From the NCBI RefSeq assembly GCF_016862195.1, contig NZ_BOMM01000028.1:141829-205828 (forward strand): a stretch of DNA of 64,000 nucleotides. Reading direction: 5' to 3'. Positions 53,501 to 61,773 of this stretch are shown one piece after another (within the stretch, counting starts at the first letter, position 1; each line of letters starts with the position of its first letter). This DNA is from Paractinoplanes ferrugineus. GTDB taxonomy: Bacteria; Actinomycetota; Actinomycetes; Mycobacteriales; Micromonosporaceae. Under the pieces are notes generated by a model, which worked only from the letters and a program-made list of their open reading frames with translations, made no database searches and was not told the origin of the DNA. Both the position numbers and the translations under genes were made by a program.

Positions 53501-55378
53501 GGAGTCCGGGAAGGTGACGACATTCGGCAGGCCGAGACGGGCGGTGACCCGGTCGAGGCTCTCCTGCCGGGTCTCGAGCCGGTCGGCCTCCTCGGCGAAC
53601 TTGTTGGCCAGGTGCTCGGCCTGGGCGGAGTTGAGCGGGCGCAGGTCGAGCGGCGGCGGGGTCAGGTGCGAGAGGTCGGGCACCGAGGTGAGGTCGGCCG
53701 CGGACGGCAGCTCGGCCCACGGGATCCCGCCGTAGCGCAGCGCGGCCAGGTGTCTGGTGAGGTCGTCGGCGGCTTCCCGGACCGGCGCGAGGCTGGTCGC
53801 GGTGAGCCATTCCGGCACGATCGTGGCGGGGCGGAGCCCGGCGTGTGTGCTCAGCGCGGCGAGGGTGCTCGCCCCGGCCGGTTCGTGCAGGTCGAAGGCG
53901 TCGGCGAGGGCCGAGTTGGCGATCACCGTCTCGGCCAGCTGACCGAGGGCGGCCAGGGCGGCGCGCAGCCGGCCCTCCATCGGCTCGCGCTCGACGGCGT
54001 CGCGCCACAGGTAGGTCGCGCTGCGCAGCCGGCCGAGCCGGCCGACGGCGTCGCGGATGGCGAGCAGGGCGTCCGGGGTCAGCTCGGCGGGGATGTCGGC
54101 GGGCACCGGCGCGGCGGGAACGTCCGGCCGGGTGGCGATCACCCCGATGATCTCGTGCAGGCTCCGGCCGAGCGGCGGCCGCACGCGGTTGAGACTTTCG
54201 GCGTACGAGGTGAGCCGCTCCCGCCGCTCCCGCACCGCGCGCCGGTCGATCGGGTCCATCGCGGCCAGCGGCACCGGGTCGGTGTCGATCGCCTCGGACA
54301 GCGCGGCCGCCACCTCCCGCCGCCCGGTCAGGTCGCTGTGCAGCGGCAGCAGGTAGTTGCCGAGCCCGGCCTCGGACAACCGCCGGTGCACGGTGTCGAG
54401 CGCGGCCGCCTTCTCCGAGACCACCAGCACCCGTTTGCCGGCGTGCAGCAGGCAGCCGACGATGTTGGCGATGGTCTGCGACTTGCCGCTGCCCGGCGCG
54501 CCGTCGAGCACGAAACTGTGCCCGGCCAGGGCGGCGGCCACGCAGGCGCGCTGGGAGGCGTCCGCGTCGAGCAGCAGCGGCTGCTCCTCGGCCGGGGCGG
54601 CCTCGTCGATCACGGCGGCGTCGATCGGGTCGAAGGCGAACGCCCGGTCCGCGTCCCGGGTGGCGAGGGCCCGCACGAGCGGGTGCTCGGCGATGTGCGG
54701 TTCGCTCTCGACCAGGTCGGCGTGGATGAACTCGCGGTGCACGCCGAACATGGACAGCAGGACGGTCTCGTCGGCGTACCAGCCGGGCCGTTCGCCGATC
54801 GCCACGTCGATGTGCGCCCACAGGACCGTGACGTCGAGCTCGGCCAGCGAGGTCACCTCGGGCAGCTCGATGTCCTGCGGTTCCATCCGCAGGGCGAGGG
54901 CGGGGTTGACGATCGGGTCGTCGGGGCGGGCCCGCAGCACCGGCCCGACCGGGTCGATCTCCACCGGCACGAGCAGGATCGGGCTCTCGTGCGGGGTGTT
55001 GCGCTCGTCGGTCCAGTGCAGCATGCCGAGCGCCAGGTAGAGCGAGCTCACCCCGCGGTCGATCAGCTGCTGCCGGGAGCGGCGGTAGAACTTGTGCAGC
55101 ATCGCCCCGAGGTCGTGCTCGGTCATCGGGGTGCGCAGGATCTGCCGGTGCTCGTCGTCGTCGCCCGGGAAGCCGAACGCGCCGTCCTCCTGGAGCACCC
55201 GCAGGATGCTCTTGGGCGACGGCCCGGTGATCTCCACCGCGTCGGAGGGGGTCCGCCCGAAGTTCAACAGGCGGTTGGCGTCGGTCAGGTCGACGAGTCC
55301 CGAGCGCCACGTTTCGAGCGCGGCCCGGACCACGCCGTCGGGTTGCCCGCTCAGTTCCGCTGCATGATCCGGCCGCAT
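50567..55378 (-). CDS. DUF4011 superfamily 1 helicase with C-terminal MTES_1575-type nuclease domain
   Basis: A 1603-residue protein. The N-terminus (about residues 20-110) matches DUF4011 (WRSGLVDLTDANRLLNFGRT). A split SF1 helicase follows: Walker A FVLDGAPGSGKSQTIAN at about 290, Walker B FDVVIIDEASQV at about 1155, then GDERQLPPT, a QGDVRDVVILSVGYG motif V-like segment and LNVAITRARQRLEVV motif VI. About 650 residues of helical insertion lie between. The C-terminus is a REase_MTES_1575/DUF559-like nuclease (HWIDLGVLHP, LGIEFDGPGY, ARDRDRLREQELRELGW) with the Asp and Glu-x-Asp positions kept. Single-gene antiphage proteins of the Hhe type have this build. ATG at 55378. Confidence 0.85.
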   Translation of the reverse strand: MRPDHAAELSGQPDGVVRAALETWRSGLVDLTDANRLLNFGRTPSDAVEITGPSPKSILRVLQEDGAFGFPGDDDEHRQILRTPMTEHDLGAMLHKFYRRSRQQLIDRGVSSLYLALGMLHWTDERNTPHESPILLVPVEIDPVGPVLRARPDDPIVNPALALRMEPQDIELPEVTSLAELDVTVLWAHIDVAIGERPGWYADETVLLSMFGVHREFIHADLVESEPHIAEHPLVRALATRDADRAFAFDPIDAAVIDEAAPAEEQPLLLDADASQRACVAAALAGHSFVLDGAPGSGKSQTIANIVGCLLHAGKRVLVVSEKAAALDTVHRRLSEAGLGNYLLPLHSDLTGRREVAAALSEAIDTDPVPLAAMDPIDRRAVRERRERLTSYAESLNRVRPPLGRSLHEIIGVIATRPDVPAAPVPADIPAELTPDALLAIRDAVGRLGRLRSATYLWRDAVEREPMEGRLRAALAALGQLAETVIANSALADAFDLHEPAGASTLAALSTHAGLRPATIVPEWLTATSLAPVREAADDLTRHLAALRYGGIPWAELPSAADLTSVPDLSHLTPPPLDLRPLNSAQAEHLANKFAEEADRLETRQESLDRVTARLGLPNVVTFPDSARVVTIAQLISRDNKPEAAWFKDGGMAAAHAAVRSLRLAVEAVQAAEAQARRHFDEGVLNEPIEEMADRLNNRRGARKLMRTYRRDKKAAIDAALPEVKPEDAVANVEDAANWKAALDHLEEMADEHADILGRHWDGLDTDFTAVQEALHNADEVILHTPPEALAAVVVHVTAPRPNSALLRIVNEARDEFERFRTTLREPPARAPRPELGEGAVQDAVIWMRAHIGPLRAAAEMLRAYGGPTGRGDLTLAEAVEIAEQRQAAVDAEAAIWSAAGPHAAVLGSIYRGTKTNDELMNQIVEWTAAARRIHTGQDGALTTEQALALAEAKPSDGLSAAVAGWENAREQVLAAFGPDRRAELNTHLGDYDSARDLLMDLIHDTAGQPEWFVHSDARDIILSFGLAAALDYCADQDVEAEQIWPVLEKALYRGWADAVIRDDGGLLPTDAEEREHLVEVFRLLDTELNGAALADIVYAVEARRPSAATTGEPALIRREGNKRTGHLAVRDLIAQARHAVQALKPCFLMSPLSVSRLLPPEIEFDVVIIDEASQVTTADAINCVYRGDALIVAGDERQLPPTTFYDRVEDDVTDFPSILDLAKLTFPTLELDWHHRSRHEALFAFANLAYYGGRVVSLPRAYAREPDHGVQLYHVDGVYHRLTTSDNTIEADAVAARVLHHFTHRPGRSLGVVTLSVAQADAIEEAVQRVISERPDLEHLMDDSDRLNGFFVKSLEAVQGDVRDVVILSVGYGYDETDKISTNFGVLNRPKGWRRLNVAITRARQRLEVVSSIHASDVPDMGNESIRHLKAFLEYAERDAATLGRDSTDRDGITDFEESVLSTITGWGFQVRRRIGASGHWIDLGVLHPEHPDEVYALGIEFDGPGYRKVAAARDRDRLREQELRELGWHMHRVWSTAWYANQAQEAGRLLGAIQRALADPAPGFDRLPGRAWGGVAHRPIGHVLVEPSVEDISAVPGGDEA

Positions 55379-55398
55379 AACCCTAATTCCAGCAAGTT

Positions 55399-55440
55399 CG
55401 CCCGCTTCCGTCCGGATATTCGCCGTATCGGAAGCGGGCG
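55399..55440 (-). terminator. 12-bp stem-loop terminator of the MMPL gene
   Basis: Arms 55399-55410 and 55429-55440 are perfect complements with an 18-nt loop. It begins 9 bp beyond the MMPL stop and lies upstream of the helicase-nuclease start, separating the two minus-strand genes. Confidence 0.8.
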
Positions 55441-55448
55441 ATCTTGGA

Positions 55449-57632
55449 TCAGCGTGCCGCGACGGGCTCCTCGTCGGCCCGCTGAGCCGGGCGGCGCTCC
55501 AGCGCGATGCCCTCCACGTCGAGCTCCGGGAGCTTCGACAGCCACTTCGGGAACCACCACGCGGCCCGGCCCATGAGCGCGATCGCGGCCGGAATGGCGA
55601 TCATGCGAACCACCAGGGCGTCGAACAGGATGCCCATGGCCAGGGCGAACGCGATCGGCTTGATCGTGTCGTTGCCCTGCGGCACGAAACCGGCGAACAC
55701 CGAGAACATGATCGTCGCGGCCGCCACCACCACCGGGGCGGCGTGCCGGAACCCGCTGATCACCGCCTGGCGGGGGGCGGCGCCGTGGGCGTGCGCCTCG
55801 TGCATGCGGGACACCATGAACACCATGTAGTCCATCGCCAGGCCGAACAGGATGCCGACGATGATGATCGGCGAGAGGCTCAGCAGCGGACCGTTGACCT
55901 TGGCGTTGACGATGAAGTCGAGCCAGCCCCACTGGAAGACCGCGACCGTGGCGCCGAACGCGGCCCCGACCGTGAGCAGGAAGCCCAGCACGCCGGCGAC
56001 CGGCACCAGGATCGACCGGAAGACCAGCACGAGCAGCACGAACGCGAGGCCGACGACCAGGATCAGATAGATCGGCAGGGCGTCGTCGAGCTTCTGCGAC
56101 ACGTCGATGCTGACCGCCGTCTGGCCGGTGACGTAGACCTTGGCGTCCGGGCCGTCGCCGACCTTGTCGCGGATGGCGTGCACCAGGTCGACGGTCTCGG
56201 TGTCCTCCGGGCCGCTCTTCGGGATGATCGTGATGAGGGCCGCGTCACCCTTGGCGTCCGGGGCGGGGGCGGTCGCGACGAGCACGCCGGGCAGGGTGCT
56301 CACCTGCTGACGTACCGAGGTCGCGTAGGAAGCCGAACCGGACCCGTCCACCAGGACCAGCAGCGGCCCGGCGAAGCCCGGGCCGAACCGATCCGCGATG
56401 ATCGCGTCGGCCTTGGCCTGGGTGCTGCCCGGGACCTCCTTGAGGATCAGCGAGGTCTGCATCTTGGTGACCGGGACGGCGATCACGGCGAGCGCCGCCA
56501 CCGCGATGATCAGGCTGGCCCAGCGCTTGTGCGCGACCAGGTTGGCCCAGCCCTTGAAGAAGCCGCGGCCGGGCTCGTCGTCGGTCTGCTCGACCGGCGG
56601 GACGTCGCGCAGTTTCTTCGGCAGCGCCCGCTTGCCGATCATCCCGAGGATCGCCGGCACCAGGGTGATCGCGACCAGGACGGCGATCACCACGGTGGCC
56701 GCCGCGGCCAGGCCCATCTGGGTGAGGAACGGGATGCCGGCCACCGAGAGACCGGCGAGCGCGATCACCACGGTCAGGCCGGCGGTGACGACCGCCGAGC
56801 CCGCCGTGCCGACCGCCATCGCCGCCGCGTCGGTCACCGCCAGGCCCCGGCGCAGCTCCTGGCGGAACCGGGTGACGATGAACAGCGCGTAGTCGATGCC
56901 GACGGCGAGGCCGAGCATCACCGCCAGGATCGAGGTGGTCGACTGGAGCTCGACGAAGCCGGTCAGGGTGAAGATGCCGGCCGCGCCGATGCCGACGCCG
57001 ACGATCGCGGTCAGCAGGTTCATCCCGGCCGCCACCAGCGAGCCGTACGTCAGGGCCAGCACCAGCAGAGCGACGACCACACCGAGGCCCTCGGCCGGGC
57101 CGCCCACGTCGGCGCCGGACTCCTTGGAGGCTTCGCCGCGCACCTCCACCGTCAGCCCGCCGGCCTTCGCCTGGTCGACGGCTTGCAGAAGGGCGTCGCG
57201 CTGCTCGACGGTGAGCTCCGAGGCCTGCACGCCGTAACTGAGTGTGCTGTATGCCGCCGTCTGGTCGCGCGAGACGATCGGCTGCTTGGGGTCGAGCGGG
57301 TTGCTCGCCGCGAGCACACCGGGCAGCTTGCCCAGCACCGCGACGGTCTGCGCGACCTGGGCCGCGTTCGCCTGGTCGGTGATCTTGCCACCGGCCGGGG
57401 CCTCGAAGACCACCTGCGCGGTGGCACCCCCGGAAGCGGCGCCGAAGCGCTCCTTCATCAGGTTGAGCGCGGTCGTCGACTCCTGGCCGGGAATCGAGAA
57501 CGTGTTGACGGTCGGCCCGGACAGGGTCGCCGCGCCGACGCCGACCGCGACCAGGGCCGCCAGCCACACGACGGTGACCAGGATCCGGTGCCGCACGGCG
57601 GAGAGGCCGAGGCGGTGCAGCAGGGTTGCCAT
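55449..57632 (-). CDS. MMPL-family RND-type transporter
   Basis: A 727-residue transporter with twelve membrane segments in the duplicated MMPL layout: one segment, a large extracellular loop (about 35-165), five segments, then the same again. The family motif GIDYALFIVTRFRQELRRG is in the first half (about residue 245) and GLAMDYMVFMVSRMHEAHA in the second. Members export lipids or drugs by proton exchange. ATG at 57632. It lies 16 bp downstream of the TetR gene and is almost certainly its regulated target. It ends before a strong hairpin. Confidence 0.93.
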   Translation of the reverse strand: MATLLHRLGLSAVRHRILVTVVWLAALVAVGVGAATLSGPTVNTFSIPGQESTTALNLMKERFGAASGGATAQVVFEAPAGGKITDQANAAQVAQTVAVLGKLPGVLAASNPLDPKQPIVSRDQTAAYSTLSYGVQASELTVEQRDALLQAVDQAKAGGLTVEVRGEASKESGADVGGPAEGLGVVVALLVLALTYGSLVAAGMNLLTAIVGVGIGAAGIFTLTGFVELQSTTSILAVMLGLAVGIDYALFIVTRFRQELRRGLAVTDAAAMAVGTAGSAVVTAGLTVVIALAGLSVAGIPFLTQMGLAAAATVVIAVLVAITLVPAILGMIGKRALPKKLRDVPPVEQTDDEPGRGFFKGWANLVAHKRWASLIIAVAALAVIAVPVTKMQTSLILKEVPGSTQAKADAIIADRFGPGFAGPLLVLVDGSGSASYATSVRQQVSTLPGVLVATAPAPDAKGDAALITIIPKSGPEDTETVDLVHAIRDKVGDGPDAKVYVTGQTAVSIDVSQKLDDALPIYLILVVGLAFVLLVLVFRSILVPVAGVLGFLLTVGAAFGATVAVFQWGWLDFIVNAKVNGPLLSLSPIIIVGILFGLAMDYMVFMVSRMHEAHAHGAAPRQAVISGFRHAAPVVVAAATIMFSVFAGFVPQGNDTIKPIAFALAMGILFDALVVRMIAIPAAIALMGRAAWWFPKWLSKLPELDVEGIALERRPAQRADEEPVAAR

Positions 57633-57648
57633 AAGGGGAGTCCCTTGC

Positions 57649-58218
57649 CTAGTTCTTCGGGCGCTCGTGGCCGAGCGCGTCGTAGCTGACCTCGACGATG
57701 TCGGCGAGGGCGGCGGGGGTGAGCTTGTCGTGCATCGCCACGGTGGTGACGGCCAGCGCGCCGAGGGCTCCGACGATGCGCACCAGACGTGGCAGGTCGC
57801 TGTCCATGACGCAGTCGGGGTCGGCCACGCCGAAAGCGGCGAAGACGGCTTCGCCGAACTCGTGCAACGGGCCGTCCTCGGGGGCGTTGGTCAGGCCGCT
57901 GAGCAGCAGCGCGACCGCTCCCGGGCGCTCGCTCGCGAGCCGGGCCACCCCGGTGATCACGACCCGGTCGCGCGCCGGCCCGACCGGCAGATCGGCGGCC
58001 TGGCCGGCGACCGCGAGCAGGTCGGCGAGGGTCCGCTCGGTGACCGCCTCCTGCAGGGCCTCCTTGGTCGGGAAGCGGTGCAGCAGGCCGGTCTTGGAAT
58101 AGCCGACCGCGTCGGCCACGCGCTGGATCGACGTCTCCTTGAAGCCGTGCCGGGCGAAGAGCGCGGCGGCGGTCTCCAGGATGTCGTCCTCGATCTGTTG
58201 CTTCGTCGGACGCGCCAT
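57649..58218 (-). CDS. TetR/AcrR-family regulator of the MMPL transporter
   Basis: A 189-residue repressor. The N-terminal helix-turn-helix is ARHGFKETSIQRVADAVGYS followed by KTGLLHRFPTKEALQEAV. The C-terminal ligand domain has one Cys (ADPDCVMDSD). ATG at 58218. It is the first gene of a two-gene operon with the MMPL transporter and likely autoregulates through the palindrome at 58240. Confidence 0.92.
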   Translation of the reverse strand: MARPTKQQIEDDILETAAALFARHGFKETSIQRVADAVGYSKTGLLHRFPTKEALQEAVTERTLADLLAVAGQAADLPVGPARDRVVITGVARLASERPGAVALLLSGLTNAPEDGPLHEFGEAVFAAFGVADPDCVMDSDLPRLVRIVGALGALAVTTVAMHDKLTPAALADIVEVSYDALGHERPKN

Positions 58219-58239
58219 GCGGACCAGCTTAGACAGGGA

Positions 58240-58256
58240 CGGACCAATCCGGTCCG
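58240..58256. promoter_or_regulatory. Candidate TetR operator
   Basis: CGGACC (58240-58245) and GGTCCG (58251-58256) are perfect arms around AATCC, 22 bp upstream of the TetR start. Further GGACC-like half sites lie on both sides (58220-58225 and near 58270). The location suits autorepression of the TetR-MMPL operon. Confidence 0.6.
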
Positions 58257-58459
58257 GAACCGACCGTGGTGGTCCTCACAGGAATTGTCGGGACCAGTGT
58301 GATTCAACCCGGTTTTCCCCGTCGGGGCGGCGGATAACGTCGATCCGGCCCGGGAGCGGTCCGCCCGATTTTTGTAGCCTTTGCGAGCTGCCCCCGCTGT
58401 TACCTTCCGGTAACGTACCGGGAACAAGAGAACGGCTCACGTCGATGAGGGCGGCACCC

Positions 58460-59650
58460 ATGCCCGTTGAATCCTCCCTGAACGGCACGGTCGCGGCCCT
58501 CGTGGCCGAACTGGCCACCGACACCGACCTGGTCGAGGACGTCGTGACCTCGGCGCGCGAGCACTTCCCCGAGGTGGCCCGGCTGCCCTGGGCGGAGAGC
58601 CGCCGGCACGTGGCCGCCCTGCTCGACGCCGGCTTCACCGCGTTCGCCCGCGCGCTGGCCGACGGCGACTTCGGCCCCGACCTCGACTTCAGCGAGGCCC
58701 AGCGGTTCGGGGCCGAGCGGGCCGCCCTCGGCGTGCCGGTGGCGGGGCTGCTCGCCGGGGTGCACGGCGGGCGCAGCCGCCTGCTGGAGATCGCCATCAA
58801 CCGCGGGCGCGACGCCGGCATCCCGTACGACGAGCTGCTCCAGGCCCTGCTCAAGCTCGACCGGTACGGCACCGACCTGGAACGCCACGTGATGGACGGC
58901 TACCGGCAGGCCGAACGTGACCTCAACCGCGACGACCGCACCGCCCGCATCCGGGTGCTGCGCCGGCTGCTCCTCGACGACGACGGCGGCCCGGCCGGCC
59001 CCGAGGAGGACCCGGCCCGCTTCGGCCTGCACCACGGCGGCGGCTACCACTGCGTGGTCTCCGACGTGGCCGACCCGACCCGGGTGCGCGCGCTCGAGCA
59101 GGCGTTCGCCCGGTGCGGCGGCGTGCTGGCCCCGGTCGGCGGCCGGCTGTCCGGCCTCACCCCGCGCCTGCCCGCGGGCCGCGCCCTCGACCCGGCCGTG
59201 CTCGTCGTGACCACCCCGCCGGTCCCGCTCGACGCCGCCCGCGCCGCCTACAAGCTGTGCCGCACGGCCCTGCACGCGGCCCGGTCCCGCGAGTCCACCG
59301 GCATCTGCGACGTGGTCGAACTGGCCGGCGAGACGGCCCTGGAAGCACAGCCGATGCTCGCCGCGTTCCTCTCCGACGGCCTGCTCGGCGCCCTCTCCCC
59401 GGCCGAGGACTTCCACCGCGAACTGGTCGCCACCGCGCTGGCGTACCTCGACCACGGCCAGCGTCTCGACCTGACCGCGGGCGCCCTGCACCTGCACCCC
59501 AACACGGTCCGCTACCGCCTGCGGCGGCTGCAGGACCTCACCGGTTTCGGCACCCCCGCCGAGGGCCTGCCGGTGCTGGAGACGGTGCGCTGGTGGTGGG
59601 CGCTGCGCTCGTGGTCGCACCGCCCCGCCGAGGCCGCCCCCGGCTCCTGA
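58460..59650 (+). CDS. PucR-type regulator with RsbR-like N-terminal domain
   Basis: A 396-residue putative transcription factor. The N-terminal half is an all-helical domain like those of RsbR/PucR relatives (HVAALLDAGFTAFARALADG, LLQALLKLDRYGTDLERHVM). The middle has a GGDEF-related remnant typical of the CdaR family. The C-terminal PucR helix-turn-helix is clear (RLDLTAGALHLHPNTVRYRL, then RRLQDLTG). ATG at 58460 is preferred; ATG at 58445 is 5 codons earlier. It is divergent from the TetR gene and ends 12 bp before the convergent GH16 gene. Its ligand is unknown. Confidence 0.82.
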   Translation: MPVESSLNGTVAALVAELATDTDLVEDVVTSAREHFPEVARLPWAESRRHVAALLDAGFTAFARALADGDFGPDLDFSEAQRFGAERAALGVPVAGLLAGVHGGRSRLLEIAINRGRDAGIPYDELLQALLKLDRYGTDLERHVMDGYRQAERDLNRDDRTARIRVLRRLLLDDDGGPAGPEEDPARFGLHHGGGYHCVVSDVADPTRVRALEQAFARCGGVLAPVGGRLSGLTPRLPAGRALDPAVLVVTTPPVPLDAARAAYKLCRTALHAARSRESTGICDVVELAGETALEAQPMLAAFLSDGLLGALSPAEDFHRELVATALAYLDHGQRLDLTAGALHLHPNTVRYRLRRLQDLTGFGTPAEGLPVLETVRWWWALRSWSHRPAEAAPGS

Positions 59651-59662
59651 GCGGCGGCCCGA

Positions 59663-60538
59663 TCAGGACTTGCCCCGGTACTTCCAGATCTTGATCCAGT
59701 CGACGTCCATCACGACCCGCTCCGGGGTCTGCGCGTTGCGGCACGGGATCGGGTAACCGCACCCCTGGTCGAGCTGGAGCGCCAGGTGCATCGGCCCCTC
59801 GTCGGGCAGGCCGGTGTCCATCTGGTCCGGGGTCACGTTGAAGTAGGGCTTGCCGTCCAGGTAATAGGTCACCCGGGAGGGCAGCCACTCGACGCCGACG
59901 GTGTGGAACCTGGTGAAGTCGGCCTTGGTGTAGTCGACGCCCACGTGCTCGTTGTTCTTGCCGTGGTGCAGGTAGGTGCCACCGCCCTGCCGCTTAGGGT
60001 CGATGACCTCCATCATGTCGATCTCGCCGTTCTTGGGCCAGTCCGCGTTGTCCTCGGGCCACAGCAGCACCGCCGGGGCGTACCCGGCGCCGGCCTGGAC
60101 CCGGAAGCGGACCTCCCACTTGCCGAACTTCTGGTCGCGGTAGTAGGCCGCGCCCGCGCCGACGTCCTTGCCCGACTTCTTGCTCACCCCGCCGGAGAGC
60201 TGAAGCATGCCGTCGGCCACCGCCACCATGTCGGAGCTGCGCGGCGGCTTGCCGTTGGGGCTGTCGTAGACACCCCAGTCGTCGTCCAGCGGCGCGTTGA
60301 AGTTCTCCACCACGAACGGGTCGCCCCAGTCGACCGCACTGCCCGGTTTCGGGCTGGTCTGGTAGGTGGGCGAGCTGAGCTGTTTGCCCGGGTTGGTCGA
60401 CCCGCCCGAAGGCGTCTTGCCGACCCACTCGGTGGACGGCGACGCGCCGGCGCCGGCCTGTTCGCCGGTCCCCCCGCAAGCCGCGACGGTGCACGCGAGG
60501 ACGACCCCGGCCCCCGCCACGGCCAACCGCTTGAGCAA
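59663..60538 (-). CDS. GH16-family lipoprotein, copy 1
   Basis: A 291-residue lipoprotein. The signal peptide MLKRLAVAGAGVVLACTVAA ends in a lipobox with Cys 21. A Ser/Gly/Pro-rich linker leads to a GH16 laminarinase-like fold (about residues 70-290) with the catalytic ExDxxE set in NGEIDMMEV and aromatic cleft residues (LLWPEDNADWP). The expected substrates are beta-1,3/1,4-glucans or related galactans. The start is TTG at 60538 behind GGGAGGGG; the position is supported by its paralogue, which has the same TTG-CTY-AAG-CGG opening. About 144 bp separate it from the paralogue upstream. Confidence 0.87.
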   Translation of the reverse strand: MLKRLAVAGAGVVLACTVAACGGTGEQAGAGASPSTEWVGKTPSGGSTNPGKQLSSPTYQTSPKPGSAVDWGDPFVVENFNAPLDDDWGVYDSPNGKPPRSSDMVAVADGMLQLSGGVSKKSGKDVGAGAAYYRDQKFGKWEVRFRVQAGAGYAPAVLLWPEDNADWPKNGEIDMMEVIDPKRQGGGTYLHHGKNNEHVGVDYTKADFTRFHTVGVEWLPSRVTYYLDGKPYFNVTPDQMDTGLPDEGPMHLALQLDQGCGYPIPCRNAQTPERVVMDVDWIKIWKYRGKS

Positions 60539-60682
60539 AACCCCTCCCGCAGTCCCGTGAATTCCGTTCAGGTCCCGTGCACGCTAGGTGATCGGGAAAC
60601 AGTTGCCAACCATTCCTATTAGGCCCGAGGTCCCGACCTGCTGCCCATCAGTAACCCGGCCGTAGCAAGTATGTGCGTTCGG

Positions 60683-61618
60683 TCAGGGTGCCTGGTAGAT
60701 CCGGACCCAGTCGACGTCCATCACAACACGTGAGGGAGTCGATGCGTTGCGACACCCCGCGTAGTCGCCGCAGCCCTGGTCGAGCTGGAGCGCCAGGTTC
60801 ATCGCCGACTCGTCCGGCAGACCCGTCTCGATCTTGTCGGCGGTGACGTTGAAGAACTTCTTGCCGTCCAGGAAATAGGTGACCCGGTTCGGCAACCATT
60901 CGACCGCGATGGTGTGGAACTTCGTGAAGTCGACCGCCGAGGTCGTACCGACCTGATGGTTCGCCGAGCCGTGGTGCAGGAAAGTGCCGAACTCCCGCCG
61001 GTCGGCCGTGGTCACCTCGGCCAGGTCGATCTCGCCGACGGTCGGCCAGTCGTCGTTGTTCTGCGGCCAGAGCAGCACCACCGCGCCGTAGCCGGAGCCG
61101 GCCATGGTGCGGAACCGCACCTCGTACCGGCCGTACTTCTGGGCCGGCAGGTACATCACCCCGCTGCCGATGTCCTTGCCGTACTTCGGGCTCACTCCCC
61201 CGGCCAGGTGCAGCATGCCGCCGGAGACCGACACCAGGTCGTTGGCGCGGGCCGGGGTGCCGTTCGGGCTGTCGTAGACGCCCCACTTGCCGGAGAGCGG
61301 GCCGGCGAAGTCCTCGAACAGCACCGGACTGCCCCAGCCGGCCGGGTTCGGCGGCGCCGCGGCGGCGGCCGCCTTCGGCGCGGCCGACGACGGGGCCGGG
61401 GACGCCGGGGCGGTCAGATAGGTGGCGGCACCGAGCCGTTGTTCGGCCGGCGCGCTGGACGACGGCGCGCCGGAGACCGACGGCGTCGGACTGGCGGTAG
61501 CTGGGATCTGGTGGCGCTCCTCGAGGGCTGCCGCACCCTCCGAGTCCGTCCCGCACGCCACAGCGACGACGCCGAGAAGAACAAGCCCCACACCGGTCGC
61601 GGCAACCCGCTTAAGCAA
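60683..61618 (-). CDS. GH16-family lipoprotein, copy 2
   Basis: A 311-residue paralogue of the gene at 59663. The lipobox is VAVAC (Cys about 21), followed by a longer Ala/Pro/Ser linker (to about residue 105) and the GH16 fold with VGEIDLAEV (ExDxxE intact), GAVVLLWPQNNDDWP and the shared YFLDGKKFFNV strand. TTG at 61618 has a GGAGGGG site; other TTG codons lie just upstream in frame. The two copies probably arose by tandem duplication and then diverged. Both should sit on the outer face of the membrane and attack or remodel beta-glucans. Confidence 0.87.
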   Translation of the reverse strand: MLKRVAATGVGLVLLGVVAVACGTDSEGAAALEERHQIPATASPTPSVSGAPSSSAPAEQRLGAATYLTAPASPAPSSAAPKAAAAAAPPNPAGWGSPVLFEDFAGPLSGKWGVYDSPNGTPARANDLVSVSGGMLHLAGGVSPKYGKDIGSGVMYLPAQKYGRYEVRFRTMAGSGYGAVVLLWPQNNDDWPTVGEIDLAEVTTADRREFGTFLHHGSANHQVGTTSAVDFTKFHTIAVEWLPNRVTYFLDGKKFFNVTADKIETGLPDESAMNLALQLDQGCGDYAGCRNASTPSRVVMDVDWVRIYQAP

Positions 61619-61773
61619 AACCAACCCCTCCAGAGGTACGACGGCCGGGCACTTTTGCCATGCTTCCGGCGATCGGTCGAGCTCGGGACCGGTGGAACGG
61701 TTCGTGATCTCAACCCTGCGGCTGAGGCCGTTCGCTGGCACTTAAGGAACTCTCGCGCTGCGTGACCATCTCT

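Noticed and set aside
51464..55576. 1370-codon plus-strand open frame
   Set aside because: Antisense to the DUF4011 helicase; composition (Gly, Val, Arg, Gln, His) is that of a shadow frame.
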